From positions 22,832-86,831 of the forward strand of contig MU401621.1 in assembly GCA_022579005.1 (NCBI GenBank): a stretch of DNA of 64,000 nt, written 5' to 3'. The stretch's first letter is position 1. Every line of letters starts with the position of its first letter. The translations under genes were made by a program, and so were the position numbers. Positions 55,465 through 64,000 of this stretch are shown piece by piece. This DNA is from Poronia punctata (Eukaryota > Ascomycota > Sordariomycetes > Xylariales > Xylariaceae). The notes beneath the pieces were generated by a model, which was given only the letters and a program-made list of their open reading frames with translations, had not been told where the DNA came from and did no database searches.

Positions 55465-56119
55465 TTTATCGTGTCTAGGTCAAAGTCTCTATTTTGACGT
55501 AGATTCCCCTCCAAATTCTGGTTTGGCTTGGTGATGCTGTGCAGGTGTGGTGGATAACGCCGTACCTACCACTAATTTTTTGGCTCTGTCTTGCAAGGAT
55601 CGCTTATCCTGTCACGCTTGCCCCGCCAGTTGTAGCGAGTGGAGTTGATAAGGAGCAATAGGTCTTCCATTACAAGGCGCTAGACAGCACTAATAAAGCT
55701 CTGGACTGGGGAGAGGTGGGAGAGCTGTTGCCTTTCCAATAAAACACAGTATCTGGTACCTGCGTTGGGCCTACGGGTCACTTTGTGGCCACCTGGACCA
55801 TTTAAAACATTCGGCATTTGACAAGCTTACGACAAACCTGCAAGGCCATGATAGATTAAAAAGGTCTTGCGAATACTTGTATATACACGCAAATGCGCCC
55901 ACCGTGAAGAGCCCACTCGATTACAGTCAATAAACCCTTCCTTAGCTGCGATGGCTGTATTTGATGTCTACTTCAGACTTGTTCCGCCGCCTCGACACGA
56001 ATAACCTACTCGTATTGCGCTCGACTTCTCAACTACGGCGTCGCCTGTCCGACATTTAATCAACTTCGGTCCCGTTGACCCAGCAATTTCCACCGCTTTC
56101 ATTTAACTCATACATCAGG
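55465..56119. promoter_or_regulatory. Divergent promoter between ALB1 and the ubiquitin protease gene
   Basis: 655 bp between divergent start codons. It contains CTACTCGTA at 56005-56013. No gene was seen. Promoter role is inferred from gene orientation. Confidence 0.45.
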
Positions 56120-58267
56120 ATGCGCTCTCATCCGTCCGACAGGCTGCCTAACCGCTCCGACTTCTATGGCGCCTATTATTCGGAGCACAACAGTCTGTGG
56201 GATCGCTTGTGCCAACCGAGCGTTCTAGTGCCCTTCGGCCTCCTACTCTTGACCGTTTTTTACCAGTCGCTCCATTCGTCTTCGCAACTGTCTCCCGTGC
56301 GACATCCCGGGGAACTTCTCTGGGACTTCATAGTCACCGTCACACCCGCCAAGTTTCTTTACGCTCTCGACAGTTGGCTTAGTCCACCACTATTACATAA
56401 TCCCGACTCTGAGCCATCTCCGCGATCGACATCCCACGCCGCAAAAAGCGAAGTTCTTTGCCGAATACTCGGTATGGATAGGCCAGGCGGTATAATGAGC
56501 GCTGTTACACTTGCGGGGAGGAAGGGCATATCATCGCTTTCAAGCGTAACGCTAGCCCCATCCAAACAATTGCAAGAACAACCACCTGGCCTGGGAAACT
56601 ATGACAACTCTTGCTTTCAAAACAGCATCCTCCAGGGGCTCAGTTCTTTGGAGACGTTTCCCGCTTATCTTGCAAGAGCTCTTGAAATGGAGCCAACCGA
56701 AGGTGCCAGAACCGAGACCAGTTCGACTGCAACATTACGTGACTTGTTGCAGAACCTTACCGATCCTCAGAACAATGGCGCAACACTGTGGACGCCAAGG
56801 AAGCTGAAATCGCTGGATACTTGGCAACAACAAGACGCGCAAGAATATTATTCAAAACTATTAGATGAAATTGATAAAGAAGTCATAGCCGCCGCTAAAG
56901 CCCAGAATCGTCCTCCAGGGCTGGAGATTGCTGGGGCAAGAGATGATACCGTCGAAAGCCAACATAGCGATGACAGCGGGTATCATTCACTTTCGGTTTC
57001 TTCCAAATCCACGAGTGAGCCCAATGGGCTGAGAAATCCCCTCGAGGGGCTAGTCGCGCAAAGGGTCGCTTGTGTACAATGTGGCCACTCCGAAGGTCTT
57101 TCCATGATACCGTTTAACTGTATTACTTTGAGTCTTGGTGTAGGCCAAGCCGATAGGAATCTTTACGAGCGGTTCGACGCCTACACGGATCTCGAGGCGA
57201 TCGAAGGCGTGGAGTGCGCCAAGTGCACCTTGCTGAGGTCTCAACGTCTTCTGAACATCATCGTAACAAGAAATAGACAAGCCGGACTATCGCAGGAGGA
57301 TTTGAGAGAACCCCTTGCAAGATTGGAAGCCGTCGAAACCGCACTCCGAGAAGAAGAATTCGATGAGCAAACATTGCTTGAGAAGTGCAAAATATCTAAG
57401 CAAAACCGAGTGTCATCTACAAAGACAAAGCAAATGGTCATAGGTCGTCCGCCGTCGAGCCTTGCCATTCACTTTAACCGCTCCGTGTTCGATGAGACTA
57501 CAGGGTATATGTTCAAGAATCTCGCAGCGGTTCGTTTTCCAAGCCTTCTCGACCTAGGTCCATGGTGTCTTGGGAGTGCGGGTGCACGTGCCCCAGCCGG
57601 CGTCCATGACCAACGGGCAGCGCAGGGCGCCGAAGAATATTGGAGTACAGGTCCAACGCGTTCCATGATCGCGGGAGCCCGTCAGACATCAAGAGTTAGC
57701 GGTCCGATATATGAGCTACGAGCGGTCATTACGCATCGAGGCCGGCATGAAAACGGACATTACGTCTGCTACCGGAAACACCCCCGGGATTCGCCCACTA
57801 AGGAGAGCGCGAATGGGCAGACCGATTCCACGGCTGTTCAAGCCGGATCCGACGAAGGGAGCCAACAAAATCCAGAGCTTGGCAACATGGATGAGAGTGC
57901 TAAGTGGTGGCGGTTGAGCGATGAAACAGTTTGGGAGGTGAGCGAGGAGTCGGTCTTGGCACAAGATGATAGTGCCTTCATGCTCTTCTACGACTGCGTA
58001 GATCACAACTCACTTCTCACGACAGAAGGTCAAGATGACGGCACATCGGATTCCGACGACCAAAAGATTGACGAAGATTTGGCACAACCTGAAGTGCGTA
58101 CGGTCTCTGGCCAATTTATGGGCTGCGAGAAGTCTGAAGTAGTAATACCCCAAAGCGAACTACGGCCGAGCCCACCACAATCCACAACCCATTCAAGCCT
58201 CCTCCCCTTACTTGACGAAGACGAAGACTTTGAACCTACAATACCCCTACATTGGCCGAATAGCTGA
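56120..58267 (+). CDS. UBP1: Membrane-anchored ubiquitin carboxyl-terminal hydrolase (Ubp1 type)
   Basis: Cysteine protease of the USP/C19 family that removes ubiquitin from substrates. Single exon, 715 residues from the first in-frame ATG at 56120. One hydrophobic span near the N-terminus ('VLVPFGLLLLTVFYQSL', about 34-50) matches the ER-anchored long form of yeast Ubp1. The Cys box reads 'GLGNYDNSCFQNSILQGL' (nucleophile Cys165). 'TWQQQDAQEYYSKLLDEI' is the QQDAxE motif. A zinc-ribbon-like pair CVQC / CAKC is present. The His box 'ENGHYVCYRKH' (His547) and 'WRLSDETVWEV...AFMLFYDC' complete the fold. All catalytic residues are therefore visible. Residues about 475-525 are Ala/Gly-rich and less conserved-looking; an unspliced intron there cannot be excluded. 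Confidence 0.92.
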   Translation: MRSHPSDRLPNRSDFYGAYYSEHNSLWDRLCQPSVLVPFGLLLLTVFYQSLHSSSQLSPVRHPGELLWDFIVTVTPAKFLYALDSWLSPPLLHNPDSEPSPRSTSHAAKSEVLCRILGMDRPGGIMSAVTLAGRKGISSLSSVTLAPSKQLQEQPPGLGNYDNSCFQNSILQGLSSLETFPAYLARALEMEPTEGARTETSSTATLRDLLQNLTDPQNNGATLWTPRKLKSLDTWQQQDAQEYYSKLLDEIDKEVIAAAKAQNRPPGLEIAGARDDTVESQHSDDSGYHSLSVSSKSTSEPNGLRNPLEGLVAQRVACVQCGHSEGLSMIPFNCITLSLGVGQADRNLYERFDAYTDLEAIEGVECAKCTLLRSQRLLNIIVTRNRQAGLSQEDLREPLARLEAVETALREEEFDEQTLLEKCKISKQNRVSSTKTKQMVIGRPPSSLAIHFNRSVFDETTGYMFKNLAAVRFPSLLDLGPWCLGSAGARAPAGVHDQRAAQGAEEYWSTGPTRSMIAGARQTSRVSGPIYELRAVITHRGRHENGHYVCYRKHPRDSPTKESANGQTDSTAVQAGSDEGSQQNPELGNMDESAKWWRLSDETVWEVSEESVLAQDDSAFMLFYDCVDHNSLLTTEGQDDGTSDSDDQKIDEDLAQPEVRTVSGQFMGCEKSEVVIPQSELRPSPPQSTTHSSLLPLLDEDEDFEPTIPLHWPNS

Positions 58268-59125
58268 GCAGGAGGTCGAACGCATGTACAAAAAACGGTA
58301 TGCATACGAGCGTTTATACGCTCCTGTTACATTTGCACGGTCATAGCGAGGTTACGGCGTTGGTTTTGGGTTGGCTGAATTACCGGCAAAACAGGCGTGC
58401 TTTTCTGCCTGAGAGTATATGTAACGAGCGACGTTGTAACACATAGTAGGCACTCTACCTCTGTTTTCTCATGATAAGCCATTCTGGTATGTACGGTAGA
58501 TTGCTGTACGATAGCCAGGCTCATGTATGACTTTAATATCACAATCAGCGGGCTTCGCTAGCGTGCTGGGCCGTATGATGCAGCCAAAATATAACCTCCA
58601 ATTGGGCCATGGCAGGATAGCTGTGTTATAACCCTAGAATTCGTCCAATACCGCTCGACACTCGCTCTACTAGATGATATCCACGTTGTGTCAATGCAAG
58701 TGCACAGGGATGGATTGTGGTGTAGCCTTCAGTTCGCTTCGCGGTGTATTCACTTTAGCCAGGTCATAAACATGCCAGGATTTGTCGGAAATGGGTTCTC
58801 ATCGGTAGCCAGGGGGATCGCTTCCGGAAACTATCCTTTGTACGGCCCAGTCGATCTATGACCTTGAAGAGCATGTGTGGAATAAACATCATGATCGATT
58901 GGCGAAGTTCCTCCCGGGCAGCGATGAGCCACGCGCATATCCGCTCTATGCTCACTTGGCTTCCCTCGTACACAAACGACGGCCATTCCAGCTGTCTTGG
59001 TCCTGGTCGGATAGCATACGCCAAGGACACAGCTGAAGATCAAGAGCTCATCTACACAGTAAGATAGGCATCAAACTTTCGTACCGGGACGAGCAATCTG
59101 ATGATCGCGAGTCTTTAGAGCCGTC
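58268..59125. other. Convergent 3' spacer
   Basis: 858 bp between convergent genes. Short minus-strand frames at 58764-59043 have no recognisable features. Nothing else was seen. Confidence 0.5.
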
Positions 59126-59911
59126 TCACCATGCCCGTAGTCTTTCAGCAAAGAATTGCATAATAGGCAACATCTCCTCACGGTTCTTGGGCATCCCATC
59201 GTCGAATTTCTTCCACTTCACCTCACGTACATCGACAAACTCCTTCTTCAAGACCTCTATCGCGTCGCCATCCACAGCCTCGCTATTCCTCCCGTAGCAT
59301 ATGAGGACCGGCGTCCTGGCCTTCTCCCTAGCGCTCAGAGTAGGTATCATGCTCGAGGGCAATGCGCCGCCTATAGATACGACGCCTTTGAAAGCACGCC
59401 CCCGCGCACCGTCCGTGACATCCTCGACTCTTTCTGCCGTCCGCAGTCGCGATGAGAGTCCCAGCGCTAGGGAGCCGCCCTGTCCGAAGCCGAAGAGGAG
59501 GATGTCGGCTGGGTCCCAGCCGCAGACGCCGACGAGGGTGTCCCGTATCAACTTGCCCAGGACGAGATCTTCCGCCTTGGAAAATCCTGGGTCTGGGTCT
59601 AGCTCGCCTGTGTCATTGGAGAGCGTCAGGTCGTCACCCCAGTGGAAATGCTTCGTTGGACTACCATCAGAGTCCGGTAGGCCCAGGAGGGATGGTGGTA
59701 GTGGGGAGATGCCACGGACTGAGATGGCGAGGACGCCTGGTAGGTTCAGGTTTTTGGCGAATGTGGCGAATGATGTCTCCGAGTCACCTAGTCCGTGAAA
59801 TAGGATGAGGATGGATGTTGTTGTTTCGGGAACTTCTGGGAATACTAGTGAGTGGTGAAGAGATGGTTTTAGATGTTGGAAGTCTTCGGGTTTAGGAATT
59901 CTAGTAGGCAT
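59126..59911 (-). CDS. Acyl-protein-thioesterase/carboxylesterase-like protein lacking the catalytic Ser
   Basis: Alpha/beta-hydrolase of the phospholipase/carboxylesterase (APT1-like) family, one exon, 261 residues. The oxyanion strand 'LILFHGLGDSETSF' (35-48) and the nucleophile-elbow strand 'DILLFGFGQGGSLAL' (136-150) are clear. The elbow reads G-F-G-Q-G, so Gly143 stands where the family has Ser. The Asp region reads 'LICYGRNSEAVDGD' and the usual catalytic His loop is replaced by 'DDGMPKNREEML'. At least two triad residues are therefore absent. It may be a pseudoenzyme or binding protein; fungal relatives with the same change may exist. The start ATG at 59911 and stop at 59126-59128 are clear. 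Confidence 0.85.
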   Translation of the reverse strand: MPTRIPKPEDFQHLKPSLHHSLVFPEVPETTTSILILFHGLGDSETSFATFAKNLNLPGVLAISVRGISPLPPSLLGLPDSDGSPTKHFHWGDDLTLSNDTGELDPDPGFSKAEDLVLGKLIRDTLVGVCGWDPADILLFGFGQGGSLALGLSSRLRTAERVEDVTDGARGRAFKGVVSIGGALPSSMIPTLSAREKARTPVLICYGRNSEAVDGDAIEVLKKEFVDVREVKWKKFDDGMPKNREEMLPIMQFFAERLRAW

Positions 59912-60339
59912 TTTTATTTTTGTCCTTGATGCTTTTATGAGATTCCCTAGCTATGGTAGTTAAGTTTGTTTAAATTCAAAAAGATTAATCTTTATGATAT
60001 CCCTCTTGTTTCTATATGTATTCTGTTGAAAGAAAGGGCTGATGGAAGGATGTATTGTCGCCGGTGATCACTGATCAGTCATTGAATTGGTTGACGTTAC
60101 CCTGTACACATCGATACCTTTGTGAACCTCAAAGGTTACATAAGAATCCGGACAACACTCGGCAGGCCATGTTTGGTTAGTATCACTTAACTATTAACCC
60201 GATCTAGTCTAGTCTGTAGAGGGAATTTGGCCAGTCAATCGCTGAATGCTTGGAATGTGCAGCGCTGTTCCAGGCACCAGGACAAAGCGACCTATCGTAA
60301 AGCATGGTCGCTGGCTCTAACGACGTCCCGTTTTACAAC
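59912..60339. other. Transition spacer before the AT-rich block
   Basis: 428 bp of ordinary composition upstream of the minus-strand hydrolase gene. No gene was seen. The last normal-looking sequence runs to about 60400, with base composition falling sharply after 60340-60410. Confidence 0.5.
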
Positions 60340-63300
60340 CTTCCCTCTAATTTTATTTTCTGTTTTTAAAATCCTTGGCTCTAATTGGCCAATTAACTAA
60401 AAGGACCTAATTTTTGCAGATTTTTACATTTTAATTAGCTTGCGTTAGCATATAGCAAAATTTGCTAATAATAAGACTATAAACGCTATAGCGCTTAGCT
60501 ACTATTTTTAAGCTATAGTTTACTAAGTAAATAAAGCTTGCTACTTTATTTATAGTAAACTTATAGTATAAAAAAGTAAAAATTAATAGTAATTTTTTGC
60601 TTTTAAAAATAATATTTAAAAAAAACGCTATACTTTAAAATATTACTTTTTAAAACATAGTAATAAAATATTTTATAAAAGCTTAGCGCTTTATTAAAAT
60701 ATAAAAAAAAGTTTTTATAAAGCTAATTAATACTTTAAATAAATTTATAACTTTATTTAATAAGCTTAATTAAGTAATATAAAAGTAAGTAGCTTAAAAC
60801 TTTATTAAAAAAGTTAGCTACTATTTAAATATAATAATATTTATATATATTATAAAACTAATAGTATTATTTAAACGTTTATAATTAACTTATTATAGCA
60901 AAGCTTTAATAAAAGCTTTTAAATTAATTAAATTTTATGCTATTATAGTTTGCTTTATTTTATTAGCTAGCAATATAGCACTTTAAAAAGCAGCAAAGCT
61001 TATTAAATTTTTTATTTTTATAGCGTTTTTTAAAGCTTACTTAAAGCTATTAAATATTAAAAATTTTAAAATTTTAGTTAAAGTTATTTTTAAAAAACTA
61101 ATTTATTAAAAAAAGCTTTATATAACTTATATAGCTTTTATTAAAAAACTAAAAATTTAGCTTATAAAAATTATTAACTTTTAATATACTTAAACTAAAT
61201 AAGTAATTAAAATAACTAGCTTTATTATTTATAATAAGCTTATAAGTAATAAATAAAAAGCTATTATTATAAAAGCTTTAGTAATAAAAAAAATTAAATT
61301 ATTAAAAAAGTAAGTTATATATATTATTAGTAGCGTGCTTATATTTTTTTTTAATATTATATAGTAATAATTAGTAAATATAACTATTAAATTAGTTAAA
61401 AAAAAAGTAAAAATATAAATAAAATATAACTTAGTAAATATATACTTTTTATATAAAAATATTAATATTATTATTACTATATAAAACTAAATTATATTTT
61501 TTAAATATTTAATAAAAAGCTTTTAGCTATTTTTAACTAGTTAGCTAGCTAAGCAAATTAATAAAAAGCTTTTTATTATTAAGCATAAAAAATAAAGCTT
61601 AAGTTACTAAAGGTTTTATTTAGCTTAGTACTACTTTAAAGCGCACTGCTATTATAATTATAATAATAAACTAAATAAATATAAACTAAATAAGTATAAA
61701 AAACTGCTACGCTATATAAATTATTTTAAGCTTTACTAAGCTAGCTATTTAAACTATTTTGCTAAGCTAAAAAAAATAAGCTAATAAATAATAGTGCTAT
61801 TAAAAAAGCAGCTAGCTATAATATAAAAAGCTAGTAATAAATAATATAAAAATAAAAATAAGCTACTTATAATAGTAGTAAACTTAGTAAACCTAGTATT
61901 TTTTAATTTAAATAAAAGTGTTAGTATTAATATAAAATAGCTTAAGCTTGCTTAGGTTATTAAGTAAAAAAAGGCAGCGTTAGCAAACGCTTAAGTACTT
62001 GCTACTTTTTTTATAAGCTAGTACTAAGCTTTAAAAAAAAATAACAACTAAAATAAAATAAATATAATAGTAAAAATCTTAGCTAAAAAGTAAAACAATA
62101 ATAAAGCACTATAAAAAACTAGCTTAAAAAAATAAACTTTTTAAATACTTAAAAAAGCTAAAATAATAAAAATAGTAAAAGTAGTGCTAGTACTGCTATA
62201 ATAGCTATAAAAATAAAAGTAATTATAAATAAAGTTATTAAATTATATATTAATAATATTATGTAAAGGTTTAAGCAATAAGGTAGTTGTAAAGTAATGT
62301 TGCTAGCAATTTTAAAAACTAAGTATATTAAATAACTTTTATTTAGTTAGCTAAGTAAGTAACTAAACTGGCTAAAAGGATTAAAAAGGGTGTAACTAGC
62401 AAAGCCTTAGCTATTAGTTAGCATAGCTTTAGCTAATAAGTAGTTTATACGCAAATAGCTTTTTTAGCTAGGTGCCTTGTTATATTACCCTCTTTTTTAA
62501 GTTGCTAGTTTTTAGCAATTTTAGCATTTGTAGGTATATTTGCTAATTAGGCCTATTTTTAATTTTTTTAATTAAATTAATTTATTAGCTTTTATAAGCT
62601 GTTTTTTTATTAACTTATTAGCTTATACCTGGCCTTATATATTTTTTTTTATTTATAACTTTATTTTAATATTTACTTTTTTTTTAATATTATTATTTTA
62701 TTAAGCTTTTTGCTAAGCAACTATTATTATACTACTTTTAAAGCTTTTTTGTTTTAAGTTTATATACTAGCATATTTTTAATGCTAATATAAGTTAGTTA
62801 TTTTTAAATTATTAAATCTTTAATTTTAATTATAATTTTATTTAACTAAATAGTAATAAGCTAAAAATTATAATAATGCTTAGTAAAAAGCTTTACTAGC
62901 ATTGCGTTTTTAGCATATATTTAAATTTTTATATTTACTATTTTTGCTACTTTAATAATATTAATTATGCTTTTTATAAAAAAAACTACTAAAATTATTA
63001 TACTATATATTTATTGCTTTTTTGCTTATTAGTTTGCTTAAATATTTTTTTTTTTTAAATACTTTTTATTTTAGTTAGTATAGCTTAATAAATTATATAG
63101 TATGCTACTTACTTTTGCGCTAAAATAAAAAACGCTTAATAAAACTATTAAGCTATTGTTATTAAAGCTAAAAATAAAAATAAAAATAAAAACATAAGTA
63201 TAAACGCTATTTTATTAAATAATATTTTTATTGCTATAAGTTAATATATATTTTGCTTATTTAAAGCAAGCTTAGCTTTTTAGCATATAGTTATTTTTAA

Positions 63301-64000
63301 AAAAAAGCTAGTTATATTAGTTAAAAAAAAAAGCAATACTATGCTACTATTTATTAAAAATTAGTTATTATTTATTATTTATTAATTATTATAGTTGCTT
63401 TTTTTATAGTTTATATTTTTATTGCTTATTTACTAATATATTTACTAATATTTAGTAGTTTTATATTAGCAAAAAAAAGCTTTTACTTAATAACTTTAAT
63501 AATATTATATATAAAGCCTAGTTTTTTTTTTTTTTAAAGTATTAAAATAGCTTTTTAAGCAATTTAAATGCTTATTTATACTAATTATATATATTTATTT
63601 TAAAGGCTGCTAATAAAAAGCTAAACTTTAAAAAAGCTTATAAAAATAAAAGTATTAAAGCGTTTTTTAGTATTAATAAAGCTTATTAAAAGATTTTTGC
63701 TTATAATATAGTTTTTATTACTATTATTAGCTTTATTTATAATATTTATTAAACTATATTGCTTATTTTTAGCTATAGCTATTTTAATAGTATAATATAT
63801 TATTTGCTTTTTTAACTACTTTTTAGCTTTTACTTACTAATTTTTTATTTAATAATAATATTTTTTATATTAATGGTTTAAAATATATTTTAAGTTATAA
63901 TAAGTTTATTAAAGTATAAGTTTTTATTTTTTATAATGCTATAGCTTAGTTTTAGCTTGCTTAGCAATAGCTTACTATTTTTTTATTAACTAAGTATATA
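60340..64000. repeat. AT-isochore block, probably RIP-mutated repeat DNA
   Basis: About 3.6 kb, continuing past the window edge, composed almost only of A and T, with TTTAAA, TATA and AGCTT words dominating. Stops occur in all frames and no coding fragment is recognisable. The abrupt left boundary and loss of C/G fit repeat-induced point mutation of an old transposon, or a centromeric/subtelomeric AT block. Surviving C is found mainly as GpC or ApCpT. A less degraded island lies at about 62270-62510. The ancestral element cannot be identified by eye. Confidence 0.8.

Noticed and set aside
60340..64000. Open frames or transposase remnants in the AT block
   Set aside because: Stops occur in all frames and no protein motif can be read; any naming of the element would be invention.

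Overview
The window looks like nuclear DNA of a filamentous ascomycete (Pezizomycotina, most likely Sordariomycetes). The evidence is compact genes with short GT-AG introns and CTAAC/CTRAY-like branch sites, a fungal Zn2Cys6 regulator, GPI-type cell-wall proteins, fungal forms of housekeeping genes, and an extremely AT-rich block at the right end that resembles repeat-induced mutation. I could not name the species. No rRNA gene, intact tRNA gene, CRISPR array or bacterial-type operon was seen.

Left part (1-20.6 kb): glycogen synthase, an F-box/LRR protein, a CobW-family zinc-chaperone-type GTPase, a small conserved protein, a secreted calcineurin-like phosphoesterase with many introns, a serine-rich GPI-type wall protein, a FAM32A-like protein and a Thr/Pro-rich GPI-type wall protein. 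Next is a gene-free stretch (20.6-24.2 kb) holding an 88-bp direct repeat with tRNA-like B-box motifs and a MITE-like element with 31-bp perfect inverted termini.

Middle part (24-45 kb): dolichol kinase (SEC59), then a same-strand pair made of a Zn2Cys6 transcription factor and a DHA-type major facilitator transporter, two small single-pass membrane proteins, and two neighbouring small secreted cysteine-rich proteins that look like diverged paralogues (candidate effectors). This part has long gene-free spacers and is the accessory-looking portion of the window.

Right part (46-60 kb): dense housekeeping genes, namely a small acidic protein whose first exon may be only the start codon, TRAPP subunit Trs31, a Sec14/Pdr16-type lipid-transfer protein, DNA polymerase alpha subunit B (POL12), the spliceosomal protein MFAP1, the 60S assembly factor Alb1, a membrane-anchored ubiquitin protease (Ubp1 type) and an acyl-protein-thioesterase-like protein that lacks its catalytic serine. 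From about 60.34 kb to the end the DNA is almost only A and T, with no credible gene.

The most unusual observations are an apparent 5-nt micro-exon that restores the canonical zinc cluster of the transcription factor, an intergenic 9-mer (TACGAGTAG) present in at least 13 copies, the residual-cytosine pattern in the AT block (C survives after A or G, almost never after T), the paired secreted proteins, and the likely dead hydrolase.
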